From Syntrophales bacterium (lineage in GTDB: Bacteria > Desulfobacterota > Syntrophia > Syntrophales > UBA5619): a stretch of DNA of 64,000 nucleotides. Position numbers and translations under genes: made by a program. The notes beneath the pieces are model-generated. The model saw nothing but the letters and a program-made list of their open reading frames with translations. It did not search any database and was not told the origin of the DNA. This document shows positions 33,403 to 42,767 of the stretch, piece after piece. Numbering within the stretch: the stretch's first letter is position 1; the number at the start of each line of letters is the position of its first letter. Where the stretch lies: contig JALNYO010000020.1 of NCBI GenBank assembly GCA_023229765.1, forward strand, positions 3,564 to 67,563. Direction: 5' to 3'.

Positions 33403-36400
33403 GTGCTGAAAGATAACGAAAAAGTAGGCGCGGTAATGGTGGTCGGTTCGGGGATCGCGGGCATTCAGGCTTCCCTCGATTTAGCGAATTCGGGAATAAA
33501 AGTTTACCTGGTGGAAAACGGGATCAGTGTCGGCGGCGTAATGGCGCAGCTCGATAAAACTTTTCCGACAAATGACTGTTCCGCCTGCATATTGTCGCCC
33601 AAGCTGGTGGAAGTAGGCCGCCATCCCAATGTCGATATAATGACGCGGCGCACGGTGGAAACAGTCGAGGGCGAACCGGGGCACTTTAAAATAAAAATGA
33701 CTCGCGCCCCGCGCTTTGTTAATCTCGATAAATGCACCGGTTGCGGTGATTGCGCCAATGTCTGCCCGGTTTCCGTTTTGTCCGGGTTTAACGGTGATTT
33801 AAGTGAACGAAAGGCGATTTACCGCCATTTCCCCCAGGCGATTCCCAGCGCCTTTGCCATTGACAAGCTTGGAACTTCTCCCTGTAAAGCCGCTTGCCCC
33901 GCACATATCAGCGTGCAGGGCTATATAGCTCTCATTGCCGCCGGCAAATACCGCGAAGCGCTGAAACTCATTAAAAATGATAATCCGTTCCCCTCGGTTT
34001 GCGGCCGCGTCTGTAACCATCCCTGTGAAACAGCCTGTAAAAGGGGCGAGGTCGAGCAACCTGTTGATATTATGCACTTGAAGCGGTTTGTTGCCGATCT
34101 GGATTTGAACGATGCCTCCAAATTTATTCCCGAAATAGCGGAAAAGAAAAACAAGAAGGTGGCGATTGTCGGCGCCGGCCCGGCCGGTCTTACCGCCGCC
34201 TATTACCTGGCCATCGAAGGTTATGACATTGAAGTCTTTGAAGCGCTTCCGGTAGCGGGAGGCTGGCTGGCAGTCGGCATCCCTGAATATCGTCTCCCGA
34301 AAAATATCTTCAACGCCGAAATCAGAATCATAGAGGATCTGGGCGTTAAAATAAAATTGAATACCCGTGTCGGCATAGATGTCACGCTTGCCGAACTTAA
34401 AAATAACCATGATGCCGTATTCATCGGCTGCGGTTCGCATATCAGCTCCAAACTCGACATTCCCGGCGAGGATTTGGAAGGCGTTATTCACGGCATTGAT
34501 TACCTGAAGAGGGTTAATCTCGGCGACAAAATATTCCTGGGTAACCGTGTTGCGGTAGTCGGAGGCGGAAATGTCGCAATGGATGCTGTCCGCACGGCAA
34601 TTCGCACCGGCTCCAGGGAAGTCTTCATTCTTTACCGCCGGACGAGGGACGAAATGCCCGCGGCGCCGGATGAAATTGAAGAGGCGCTGGAAGAGGGAAT
34701 AAGGATGGAATTTCTGGCGGCGCCGGTTAGGATTATCGGCAATAACGGCCGTGTCACCGCCGTTGAGTGTCTCCGCATGGAATTGGGCGAACCCGATGCC
34801 AGCGGAAGACGCCGTCCCGTGCCCATCAAAGGTTCGGAGTTTACCATAGAAGTTGATGCTGTTGTCCCGGCAATCGGCCAGGCCAACGAACTATCCTTCA
34901 TCAGCAAGGAGAGCGGCATAACCATTAATAAATGGAATAACATTGACGCGGATGCCGTAACCTTCGCAACCAGTGTGCCGGGAATTTTCGCGGGCGGCGA
35001 CGTTACAACCGGGCCTGCAACGGCTGTCAAAGCTATTAATGCCGGAAAACAGGCGGCGATTTCCATTAGTCGTTATCTGAATGGCGGGGACCTCGGGGCG
35101 GGACGCGCCCATGACTGGACAAAAGGCCTGGCGGATCATGGCGACAACAGCAAGGTCAAAAAAGTCAAACGCGTTGAGTATCCACTGATGGAGGTCAAGA
35201 AAAGGAAATCAAATTTTGATGAGGTAGGCCTTGGTTTCACCGAAGAGCAGGCCAAAGCCGAAGCGGCGCGGTGTCTTTCCTGCGGCATCTGTTCGGAATG
35301 TTATCAATGCGTTGATGCCTGTCTTGCCAAGGCAATCGACCACGATATGATTTTTGAAGAAGAAACAATTGATGTCGGCGCTGTCATTGCCTCCCCAGGT
35401 TTTGAGATTTTTGACGCCCGGCTGCGTGGTGAATACGGCTACGGCATTTATAAAAATGTTGTCTCCAGCATTCAGTTTGAACGGATTCTTTCCGCTTCCG
35501 GCCCTTTCTTCGGGCATGTGCAGAGAATTTCCGACGGCAAAGAGCCCAGGAAGATCGCCTTCATTCAGTGCGTCGGTTCCCGCGACACCTCCTGCAACAA
35601 CAGTTGGTGCTCTTCTGTATGTTGCATGTACGCGACGAAGGAAGCGATTATCGGCAAGGAGCACGCCAATGGGCTGGATGCTACCATTTTCTACATGGAT
35701 ATTCGCGCCCACGGCAAGGATTTTGATCGCTTTGTCAATCGTGCCAAAGAAGAATACGGCATCCGTTACATCCGTTCGCTGCCTTCGGTTATTAAAGAAT
35801 TACAGCAGACGAACAATTTGCTGATCACTTACGTAAAACCCGACGGCACACTGGTGGAAGAAGAATTTGACATGGTCGTTCTTTCCGTCGGACTCACGCC
35901 GCCCAAAGAAGCCAATAAACTCTCCGCCAGTCTTGGCATCGAACTGGAAAAGCACGGTTTCTGCAAAACCACCATGGAAAACCCGGTGCAGACGTCGCGC
36001 CCAGGCGTCTTTGTCTGCGGCGCTTTCGGTGGGCCTAAGGACATTCCCGAGACGGTCATGGAAGCGAGCGCTGCTGCTGCCTGTGCGGAAGGCCTGCTGG
36101 CCGCCAAACGCGGCACGCTGACGATCGCCGAGGAGATGCCCGAGGAAAAGGATTTGCGCGGCCAGGCAGTCCGCACCGGTGTTTTTGTCTGCCATTGCGG
36201 CATCAATATCGGCGGTGTTGTCGATGTTCCATCCGTCAGGGATTATGCGTCAACCCTGCCGTCGGTTGTTTATGCTGCGGACAATCTCTTCACCTGTTCC
36301 CAGGATACGGCGGTCAAGATGGCGGAAGTCATCAAGGAACATAATTTGACGAGGGTAGTCGTGGCTTCCTGCTCTCCGCGTACCCATGAAGGCCTGTTTC

Positions 36401-37830
36401 AGGAGAATTGCGAAAAGGCCGGCCTGAACAGATACCTGTTTGAGATGGCTAACATCCGCGATCAGGATTCCTGGGTTCACGTGCATGAACCGGAAGCGGC
36501 AACGCAAAAAGCCAAGGATTTGGTCAGAATGTCTGTAGCCAAGGCGCACTATTTAAAACCCCTGAAGCCCGGTCAGCTTCCCGTCAATCACGCGGCCTTG
36601 ATTATTGGCGGTGGTCTGGCCGGGATGACGGCAGCACTGACGCTGGCTGATCTGAATTTCCCGTCCTTCATTGTGGAGAAGGAAGATCAGTTGGGTGGCA
36701 ATTACCGTCGTTTGTATAAAACTCTCGAAGGGCTCGATACCCGCGACCACCTTAAAAACCTTTTGGGAAAGGTAGATGATAATCCGTTAATCACCGTCGT
36801 TCAAAACGCGCAAATCAAGAAAATTGAAGGCTTTATCGGCAATTACAAAACAACCGTACTGGCCAGGGATGTTGAAAAAGTTTTTGAACACGGCGTTGTG
36901 ATTGTCGCGAGTGGAGCCTATGAACATAAACCGCAGGAATATCTCTACGGTCAAAACGCCAAAATTAAAACACAAAGAGAGCTGGAGAGTCTGATTTGCG
37001 AAGAAGCCCCTGAACTTGCCGCTGCTAAAAACATCGTCATGATTCAATGCGTCGGTTCCCGCGATAAGGAGCGGCCTTACTGCAGCCGATTCTGTTGCAG
37101 CGAGGCCATAAAGAATGCACTGATATTGAAGGCTAACGATCCGTCCCGGGACATTACAATAATTTACCGTGATATCCGTACATACGGCTTTAAGGAAGAT
37201 TATTACAAAGAGGCGCGTGAGGCGAATATAAAGTTTATCTCCTATGAAGAGGCGATAAAGCCGGAAATTGTTGCCGCCGGCGATAAAGTGACGGTAAATA
37301 TTCTGGATCCTATTCTTGATGAAGCAGTCAGTCTGCCTGCCGATATTGTGGTCTTGAGTGTCGGCGTTGTGCCCAATCCGGAAAATGTGATGATCGGCAA
37401 TATGTTGAAAGTGCCGACCAATCAGGACGGGTTTTTCCTCGAGGCGCATGTGAAATTGCGCCCGGTGGATTTTGCGACCGATGGTGTCTTTATGTGCGGT
37501 ATGGCGCATTCGCCGAAGTTCAGCGACGAATCCGTTACCCAGGCAAATGCCGCTGTTTCTCGCGCCTGTATGATTTTGACACAGGATTACATTGAGGCGG
37601 AAGGAAAGACGGCTTTTGTCAACAAAGAGCTCTGCTCGGCGTGCGGGCTTTGCGAAATCAACTGTCCGTTCGGCGCTATTGCGGTCAACGTCATTGAAGG
37701 CTGCGCTGAAGTCAATGCCGTCCTTTGCAAGGGCTGCGGCGTCTGCACGGCATCCTGCCGCATGAACGCCGCTGATTTGAACGGCTTTAACAATGAGGAA
37801 ATACTCTCCCAAATTGGGGCATTTTATTAA
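33403..37830 (+). CDS. hdrA: HdrA-type flavoprotein: HdrA split by a GltD-like module, fused to a second HdrA
   Basis: A 1475-residue soluble Fe-S flavoprotein. Order: HdrA FAD domain (VVGSGIAGIQ near residue 13; TNDCSACILSPK); ferredoxin motif CTGCGDC at 111; an inserted GltD/NfnB-like NAD(P)H:acceptor module from about 155 to 620 (cysteine cluster CKAACP and CGRVCNHPCETACKRG, FAD site VAIVGAGPAGLTAAYYLA, NAD(P) site VAVVGGGNVAMDAVR, AGGDVTTGPATAVKAI); resumed HdrA from the second ferredoxin motif at 624 with IQCVGSRDTSCNNSWC near 721; then a second HdrA from about 925 (FVCHCGINIGGVVDV, IIGGGLAGMTAAL at 1067, IQCVGSRDKERPYC at 1215), ending in two [4Fe-4S] motifs at about 1411 and 1443. Ordinary HdrA is about 650 residues. 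GTG 33403 is chosen (GAGG nine bases before). First gene of a seven-gene redox operon; likely the electron-bifurcating core. Confidence 0.9.
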   Translation: MLKDNEKVGAVMVVGSGIAGIQASLDLANSGIKVYLVENGISVGGVMAQLDKTFPTNDCSACILSPKLVEVGRHPNVDIMTRRTVETVEGEPGHFKIKMTRAPRFVNLDKCTGCGDCANVCPVSVLSGFNGDLSERKAIYRHFPQAIPSAFAIDKLGTSPCKAACPAHISVQGYIALIAAGKYREALKLIKNDNPFPSVCGRVCNHPCETACKRGEVEQPVDIMHLKRFVADLDLNDASKFIPEIAEKKNKKVAIVGAGPAGLTAAYYLAIEGYDIEVFEALPVAGGWLAVGIPEYRLPKNIFNAEIRIIEDLGVKIKLNTRVGIDVTLAELKNNHDAVFIGCGSHISSKLDIPGEDLEGVIHGIDYLKRVNLGDKIFLGNRVAVVGGGNVAMDAVRTAIRTGSREVFILYRRTRDEMPAAPDEIEEALEEGIRMEFLAAPVRIIGNNGRVTAVECLRMELGEPDASGRRRPVPIKGSEFTIEVDAVVPAIGQANELSFISKESGITINKWNNIDADAVTFATSVPGIFAGGDVTTGPATAVKAINAGKQAAISISRYLNGGDLGAGRAHDWTKGLADHGDNSKVKKVKRVEYPLMEVKKRKSNFDEVGLGFTEEQAKAEAARCLSCGICSECYQCVDACLAKAIDHDMIFEEETIDVGAVIASPGFEIFDARLRGEYGYGIYKNVVSSIQFERILSASGPFFGHVQRISDGKEPRKIAFIQCVGSRDTSCNNSWCSSVCCMYATKEAIIGKEHANGLDATIFYMDIRAHGKDFDRFVNRAKEEYGIRYIRSLPSVIKELQQTNNLLITYVKPDGTLVEEEFDMVVLSVGLTPPKEANKLSASLGIELEKHGFCKTTMENPVQTSRPGVFVCGAFGGPKDIPETVMEASAAAACAEGLLAAKRGTLTIAEEMPEEKDLRGQAVRTGVFVCHCGINIGGVVDVPSVRDYASTLPSVVYAADNLFTCSQDTAVKMAEVIKEHNLTRVVVASCSPRTHEGLFQENCEKAGLNRYLFEMANIRDQDSWVHVHEPEAATQKAKDLVRMSVAKAHYLKPLKPGQLPVNHAALIIGGGLAGMTAALTLADLNFPSFIVEKEDQLGGNYRRLYKTLEGLDTRDHLKNLLGKVDDNPLITVVQNAQIKKIEGFIGNYKTTVLARDVEKVFEHGVVIVASGAYEHKPQEYLYGQNAKIKTQRELESLICEEAPELAAAKNIVMIQCVGSRDKERPYCSRFCCSEAIKNALILKANDPSRDITIIYRDIRTYGFKEDYYKEAREANIKFISYEEAIKPEIVAAGDKVTVNILDPILDEAVSLPADIVVLSVGVVPNPENVMIGNMLKVPTNQDGFFLEAHVKLRPVDFATDGVFMCGMAHSPKFSDESVTQANAAVSRACMILTQDYIEAEGKTAFVNKELCSACGLCEINCPFGAIAVNVIEGCAEVNAVLCKGCGVCTASCRMNAADLNGFNNEEILSQIGAFY

Positions 37831-37870
37831 CGATAAGCATCGCGGCAAAAACGCCGTGCAGGGAGTATAT

Positions 37871-38311
37871 ATGGCTGAAAATTTGGAAAAAGAAAAATGG
37901 GAACCCAAAATTGTCGCAATTGTCTGCAACTGGTGCACCTATGCCGGTGCCGATCTGGCGGGCATCAGCAGAATTCAGTATCCGCCCAATGTGAGAATTA
38001 TCCGGGTTCCCTGCACCGGCAGGATTAATCCTTTTTATATAGTGAAAGCACTTCAGGAAGGGGCAGACGGGGTTCTGGTTTCCGGTTGTCATCCCGGCGA
38101 GTGCCACTATATATCGGGAAATTTGGTTGCCCGCCGCAAGTTTGCCGCGTTAAAAAGTTTCCTGAATTACATCGGCATCGAAGGCGACAGGACGATATTT
38201 ACCTGGGTCTCCGCCTCCGAAGGCGACCGTTTTGCGCAAGTCATCAGGGGTGTGACCGCCAAGGTCAAGGCCCTCGGACCTGCTGAAAAAATGATCAAGC
38301 AAATTGGTTAA
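37871..38311 (+). CDS. flxD: MvhD/FlxD-type [2Fe-2S] electron-transfer subunit
   Basis: A 146-residue MvhD-family protein that passes electrons from a dehydrogenase to HdrA. Cysteines fall in IVAIVCNWCTYAGADLAG, RVPCTGR and GCHPGECHY, the family pattern. Cysteine, not selenocysteine, is used throughout. Start ATG 37871 follows GGGAG; a start at 37793 would overlap hdrA by 38 bp. No hydrogenase genes accompany it, so the partner is probably the NADH-oxidising FlxA-like protein downstream. Confidence 0.87.
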   Translation: MAENLEKEKWEPKIVAIVCNWCTYAGADLAGISRIQYPPNVRIIRVPCTGRINPFYIVKALQEGADGVLVSGCHPGECHYISGNLVARRKFAALKSFLNYIGIEGDRTIFTWVSASEGDRFAQVIRGVTAKVKALGPAEKMIKQIG

Positions 38312-38339
38312 TTGGAAAATAGATTATTGATGGAGCCCA

Positions 38340-39350
38340 ATGGTGGAAAACATCGAAATAAAATTACGGGACGAAGCAAAAAGGCTGCTTTTGGAAAAAA
38401 GTGTTGATGTCATTATCGGCTATGAAACGGGAACATTGCCTTTGACTGCGACCCCATGCTTTATAAACTCTCCGGAAGAAGCCGAGAAACTGGTCTTCAA
38501 CGAGCTCTGCACGCAAAATATTGCTAAATATGTCCATGATTTTATCACTAATCACAAGAATTCCCAGAAGCGCGTCAAACCGGAAGACCGCAAAAAGAAG
38601 GTTATCGGCGTTGTCGCCCGCGGCTGCACAACCAGGTCACTTGTTCTCCATCTCCAGGAGAGACAGTACGACCGCGATGAAGTGCATATCATCGGCGTCC
38701 CCTGCGAAGGGTATCTGGACAGAAAAAAACTGGAGAAAACGTTGCAGGGTGAAGAAATTCTGGATGGGAATGTTGAAAACGGACAGATTAAAGTCAAGAC
38801 CGCCGCCGGGGATAAAACTCTTTCCCGGGCCGATCTTCTTGCCGACAACTGCCGCGCCTGCCGGTTTAATAATCCGATTATTTCCGACATCATTATCGGG
38901 TCTCCGGCCCCGGCCATGAACCCGGATAATGAATACGAAAAAATTAATGAATTTGAGAAAAAATCCCTTGCAGAGCGCTGGGCTCACTTCACAAAGGAAA
39001 TGGGGAAATGCCTCCGCTGTTACGCCTGCCGTCAGGCCTGTCCTTCCTGTTACTGTCCGACGTGCTTTGCCGAACAGAGCCAGCCGCAGTGGGTGGGCAT
39101 CGGTGATGACGAGAGCGATACGCAGGTATTTCAATGTATGCGCTTATTTCACATGGTCGGCCGTTGTGTTGATTGCGGCTCCTGTGTTTCCGTTTGCACG
39201 ACGGGTGTTGACCTGCGCAACTATTTGAAAAAGGAAGAAAAGGATTGTTGGGAACTTTTCGGCAGCAGGGCGGGCTCTTCGCTGGAAGAGATGCCGCCCT
39301 TGGGCAAATACGGCGAGCATGACAAGCAGGATTTTATCTACAACCCATAA
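38340..39350 (+). CDS. Iron-sulfur protein, FlxC-like
   Basis: A 336-residue soluble Fe-S protein. The N-terminal half resembles the coenzyme-F420-hydrogenase beta-like fold seen in Hdr operons (GVVARGCTTRSLVLHLQE, GVPCEGYLDRKKL), with CRACRFNNP in the middle; the C-terminal third has two cysteine clusters, CLRCYACRQACPSCYCPTC and CVDCGSCVSVCTTG, for [4Fe-4S] centres. Start ATG 38340 has GGAG five bases before. Its place between flxD and hdrC suggests it is a subunit of the same complex. The FlxC label rests on context and general likeness. Confidence 0.7.
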   Translation: MVENIEIKLRDEAKRLLLEKSVDVIIGYETGTLPLTATPCFINSPEEAEKLVFNELCTQNIAKYVHDFITNHKNSQKRVKPEDRKKKVIGVVARGCTTRSLVLHLQERQYDRDEVHIIGVPCEGYLDRKKLEKTLQGEEILDGNVENGQIKVKTAAGDKTLSRADLLADNCRACRFNNPIISDIIIGSPAPAMNPDNEYEKINEFEKKSLAERWAHFTKEMGKCLRCYACRQACPSCYCPTCFAEQSQPQWVGIGDDESDTQVFQCMRLFHMVGRCVDCGSCVSVCTTGVDLRNYLKKEEKDCWELFGSRAGSSLEEMPPLGKYGEHDKQDFIYNP

Positions 39351-39374
39351 TAAGTTCGGGTAAAAAAGGTGAAT

Positions 39375-39917
39375 ATGAAAACTTTCCTGAATGAAGTTAA
39401 TGAGCGGATTGACGGAGTGGTCCTGCAGAGATGCTATCACTGCCGCAGGTGCACTGCCGGCTGTCCCGTCGCTGCCTACATGGAATATAACCCGAACAAG
39501 GTTATAAGGATGATTCAAAACGGCAAACGCGCTGAAGTACTCAACAGCTCGACCATCTGGCTTTGTCTTTCCTGCGAAACCTGCGTAACCCGCTGTCCCA
39601 ATGAGGTGGATATAGCGCGGATGATGGATGTTTTAAGGCAGATGGCAATTGAGTCCGGCGTTGTCGCTCACGAGAAAAACATCCTGAAATTCCACGAGGC
39701 CTTCCTTTCCAATATCAAAATGTTGGGCAGAATCAATGAGCCCCTGCTGATGGTGCAGTATAAATTAAAATCCGGTGATTTGTTTTCGGACATGCTTCTG
39801 GGTGCAGATATGCTTGCCAAAGGCAAATTGTCCCTGTTGTCGCCACGGACTAAGGATTTGAAATCCGTGAAAGACATCTTTGAAAAAAATCAGGCCCAGG
39901 GGGATAAATTTCTTTAG
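39375..39917 (+). CDS. hdrC: Heterodisulfide reductase subunit C-like
   Basis: A 180-residue ferredoxin-like HdrC with two [4Fe-4S] motifs, CYHCRRCTAGCPV and CLSCETCVTRCPNEVD. It wires HdrA to HdrB. Start ATG 39375 is five bases after AAAGG; the GTG at 39369 lies within that ribosome site. The following hdrB begins 32 bp later. Confidence 0.9.
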   Translation: MKTFLNEVNERIDGVVLQRCYHCRRCTAGCPVAAYMEYNPNKVIRMIQNGKRAEVLNSSTIWLCLSCETCVTRCPNEVDIARMMDVLRQMAIESGVVAHEKNILKFHEAFLSNIKMLGRINEPLLMVQYKLKSGDLFSDMLLGADMLAKGKLSLLSPRTKDLKSVKDIFEKNQAQGDKFL

Positions 39918-39949
39918 AAACAAAGTGTTGGTAAATAAGGAGGTTGGTG

Positions 39950-40798
39950 TTGAAGGTTTCCTACTATCCCGGCTGCTCTCTGCATGCGACGGGAAAAGAA
40001 TATGACCAGTCAATGAGGACTGTCAGCAGCGCACTGGGGATTGAACTCAGGGAAGTTGAAGACTGGTCCTGCTGTGGGGCTTCGTCCGCGCACAGCACAA
40101 ATTTCGACCTCTCCATTGCCCTGTCGGCGCGCAACATGATTATCGCTCAGAGGGACGACAGGGATGTCATGGTTCCCTGCGCCGCCTGTTTCAATCGTTT
40201 CAAAACGGCTGAACATCATCTGAAAACCGACGAGAAACTGAAAACAAGGATTGAAGGCATCGTCGGCGCCAAATACGAGGGTGGAAACGCAATCCGCAAT
40301 CCGATAGATATTATTTACAATGAAATCGGTTTGGATACGCTGGCAGCAAAAGTGACTAAACAATTGTCCGGGTTAAGGCCGGTTGCCTATTACGGCTGTC
40401 TGCTTTTACGGCCCCCGGAGGTCTGTGCCTTCGATAATTACGAAAACCCTCACCTGCTTGGCGACATATTGGATGCGCTCGGCGCTGATGTACACAACTG
40501 GTCCTATAAAACCTGTTGCTGCGGTGGCAGTTTGGCCATCAGTAAAACAAACATTGTTGTAAACATGGTTGACAGACTGATGCGAGCGGCTCGGGAAGCG
40601 GGAGCTAACTGTGTGGTTACCGCCTGTCCTTTGTGCATGAATAATCTCGACATGCGTCCCTCTCCGGAATTGAAAATGCCTGTATTTTATTTTACCGAAC
40701 TAATGGCGCTGGCCATGGAATTATCTGGAGCAGAGGAGACTTTCAAATCACACATCTTTGATCCGCGGCCATTACTCCGCGGGTTGAAGCTTATTTAA
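39950..40798 (+). CDS. hdrB: Heterodisulfide reductase subunit B-like, both CCG domains intact
   Basis: A 282-residue HdrB, the catalytic subunit that carries non-cubane [4Fe-4S] clusters for disulfide reduction. Both CCG cysteine sets are complete: YPGC, WSCCGA, CAAC in the first half and YYGC, KTCCCGG, CPLC in the second, so two non-cubane clusters are possible. I start at TTG 39950 because the AAGGAGG at 39937-39943 is six bases upstream; the TTG 39944 and GTG 39947 are too close to it. The physiological disulfide is unknown in bacteria of this type. Confidence 0.9.
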   Translation: MKVSYYPGCSLHATGKEYDQSMRTVSSALGIELREVEDWSCCGASSAHSTNFDLSIALSARNMIIAQRDDRDVMVPCAACFNRFKTAEHHLKTDEKLKTRIEGIVGAKYEGGNAIRNPIDIIYNEIGLDTLAAKVTKQLSGLRPVAYYGCLLLRPPEVCAFDNYENPHLLGDILDALGADVHNWSYKTCCCGGSLAISKTNIVVNMVDRLMRAAREAGANCVVTACPLCMNNLDMRPSPELKMPVFYFTELMALAMELSGAEETFKSHIFDPRPLLRGLKLI

Positions 40799-40846
40799 CG
40801 GTGCGGCAGATTTGCTGAAACGAAGGCACATAAGTTAGAGGAAATT

Positions 40847-41869
40847 ATGGAAAAGCGGTTAATCAACAAAGATTCGCTTGCAGGTATAGCCAGAAAGATG
40901 GCGATGGAATTGACGGTTTGGGTTCCGGTAAGAGAGGAGGATAACGTGCTTTTCGCGCCCCTGTCTCAAGATACGGAGCCATTTTTCGCCTATCTCAATT
41001 CCCGAAACGCGCCCAAGCAGGTATTCTTCCCGCATACGGAAAAGCTGATGAAATACACCCGCACTCCGAAAGGAATGGTCTTTTCTGAGGAAGAAAGTAA
41101 GGCAGATAAAGCGGTCCTTTTCGGCGTTCGTCCCTGTGACGCCCAGAGCTTTGCGCTACTGGACATGCTTTTTGATCAGGAAAAGTACAGGGATCCATAC
41201 TATGTCGCCAAAAGAAACAATACCACGGTCATTACTCTGACCTGTGTGCAGCCGCCGTACGCTACCTGCTTCTGTACCTCTGTGGATGGTGAACCGCTTT
41301 CCGGCGGGGGCGCGGATATTCTGCTGACGGAGCTTGACGCAAATTATCTGGCGGAATTCATCACGGCCAAAGGAGAAAAACTGCTGAAATATTTCGGCGA
41401 TCTCAAAACCGATGAAGCTGACGACAGCAGGAAGATGGAGGTCAGCGAAAAGGCAAAGCAGGCCATCAAATCCAAAATACCGGCTCATGAAATAAAACCG
41501 CTTCTGGATAGCAATTTTGAGCATCCCTTCTGGGCGACAATCCACAGCAAGTGCCTCGCCTGCGGAACCTGCACCTATCTGTGCCCCACCTGCCATTGCT
41601 TCGACATCAGCGATGAGGCTACGGGAAGCGACGGGGTGCGGATTCGTTCGTGGGATTCTTGCATGTTTCCTCTTTTCACGAAAGAAACGTCCGGACACAA
41701 TCCGCGAACCTCGCAGAAAGAGAGATGGCGCCAGCGCATCATGCACAAATTCAAGTATTATGTGGATAATTTTAACGCCATCGCCTGCGTGGGTTGCGGC
41801 CGTTGTGTGAGATCCTGTCCCGTTAATCTGGACATCAGAAAAGTCGTGGAAGATATTTCCAAGTTATAG
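40847..41869 (+). CDS. flxB: FlxB/AsrA-like iron-sulfur protein
   Basis: A 340-residue protein like the A subunit of anaerobic sulfite reductase and FlxB of Hdr-Flx complexes. The N-terminal part has FGVRPCDAQSFALLD and CVQPPYATCFC; two [4Fe-4S] motifs follow, CLACGTCTYLCPTCHCFD and CVGCGRCVRSCPVNLD. It should relay electrons between the FlxA-like flavoprotein and FlxD/HdrA. AsrA itself would be expected beside asrC, which is absent, so the Flx role fits better. Confidence 0.82.
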   Translation: MEKRLINKDSLAGIARKMAMELTVWVPVREEDNVLFAPLSQDTEPFFAYLNSRNAPKQVFFPHTEKLMKYTRTPKGMVFSEEESKADKAVLFGVRPCDAQSFALLDMLFDQEKYRDPYYVAKRNNTTVITLTCVQPPYATCFCTSVDGEPLSGGGADILLTELDANYLAEFITAKGEKLLKYFGDLKTDEADDSRKMEVSEKAKQAIKSKIPAHEIKPLLDSNFEHPFWATIHSKCLACGTCTYLCPTCHCFDISDEATGSDGVRIRSWDSCMFPLFTKETSGHNPRTSQKERWRQRIMHKFKYYVDNFNAIACVGCGRCVRSCPVNLDIRKVVEDISKL

Positions 41870-41883
41870 TCATGGAGCAAGTA

Positions 41884-42723
41884 ATGCAAAATCCTTATAT
41901 CCCGTATCCTGTTGAGATCGCCAAAATTATCACGGAAGTGGACACGAAAGACATCAAGACTTTCCGTTTGAAATTCGTGAATAAGGAAGACGAAGAGGCA
42001 TTCCAATATATTCCCGGCCAGTTCGGCGAGCTTTCCGTTTACGGCAAAGGGGAATCTCCCATAGGGATTGCCTCCTCGCCCACGCAGAAGGGCTATATAG
42101 AATTTACCGTGCAGAAAGCGGGAGTCGTTACCAGCGCCCTCCATGAAATGGAAGAAGGAACCATGATGGGTGTGCGCGGCCCGATGGGCAATTCCTGGCC
42201 GATCGAGTATCTGGAAGGGAAAAACCTGGTGATTGTCGGTGGTGGTTTTGCCTTTACAACTTTGCGATCCCTGATTAATTACATGATTTATGAAGACAAC
42301 CGCAAACGTTTCGGTAAAATTACCATTATTTACGGTTCCAGAAATCCTGGTTTGCTGCTTTATAAAGACGAACTTGCCGCCTGGGAAAAAAGGGACGACC
42401 TGAACGTAAATATCACGGTTGATAAGGGAGATGCGACGTGGAAGGGCAGGGAAGGATTTGTCCCCACAGTGTGCAAAGAGGTGGCGCCCAGTTCCGAAAA
42501 CGCAGTGACCGTTATCTGCGGCCCGCCCATCATGATCCGCTTTACGCTGCCGGTCTTTTTCGATTTGGGATTCTCGAAGGAAAATATCATCACATCGCTG
42601 GAAATGCGGATGAAATGTGGTATAGGCAAGTGCGGTCGCTGCAATGTCGGCAATAAGTACGTCTGCAAAGACGGCCCGGTATTTTCCCTGGCGGAGTTGG
42701 ACAAACTGACTAAAGAATATTAA
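41884..42723 (+). CDS. flxA: FlxA/AsrB-like FAD/NAD(P)H-binding reductase subunit
   Basis: A 279-residue ferredoxin-reductase-like subunit. FAD site PIGIASSP and PGQFGELSVYG, NAD(P) site LVIVGGGFAFTTLRSL and ICGPPIMI, and a C-terminal [2Fe-2S] loop CGIGKCGRCNVGNKYVC. It should oxidise NADH (or NADPH) and feed the Fe-S chain. Start ATG 41884 has GGAG six bases upstream; ATG 41872 has no ribosome site. Last gene of the operon; its nearest relatives are FlxA and AsrB. Confidence 0.85.
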   Translation: MQNPYIPYPVEIAKIITEVDTKDIKTFRLKFVNKEDEEAFQYIPGQFGELSVYGKGESPIGIASSPTQKGYIEFTVQKAGVVTSALHEMEEGTMMGVRGPMGNSWPIEYLEGKNLVIVGGGFAFTTLRSLINYMIYEDNRKRFGKITIIYGSRNPGLLLYKDELAAWEKRDDLNVNITVDKGDATWKGREGFVPTVCKEVAPSSENAVTVICGPPIMIRFTLPVFFDLGFSKENIITSLEMRMKCGIGKCGRCNVGNKYVCKDGPVFSLAELDKLTKEY

Positions 42724-42767
42724 TAAGCTCAATACGTTATAACAATAAACCGGCAGGATTATAAAAA

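Noticed and set aside
36787..37938. Open frame of 383 codons on the minus strand
   Set aside because: Antisense to the HdrA fusion gene, whose motifs are unmistakable in this stretch.
37871..40798. Selenocysteine in MvhD/HdrB-type proteins
   Set aside because: All expected positions are read as cysteine codons and the frames contain no internal TGA.
40847..42723. Anaerobic sulfite reductase AsrAB
   Set aside because: No asrC follows, and the pair is at the end of an hdr operon, so FlxB/FlxA is the better reading.
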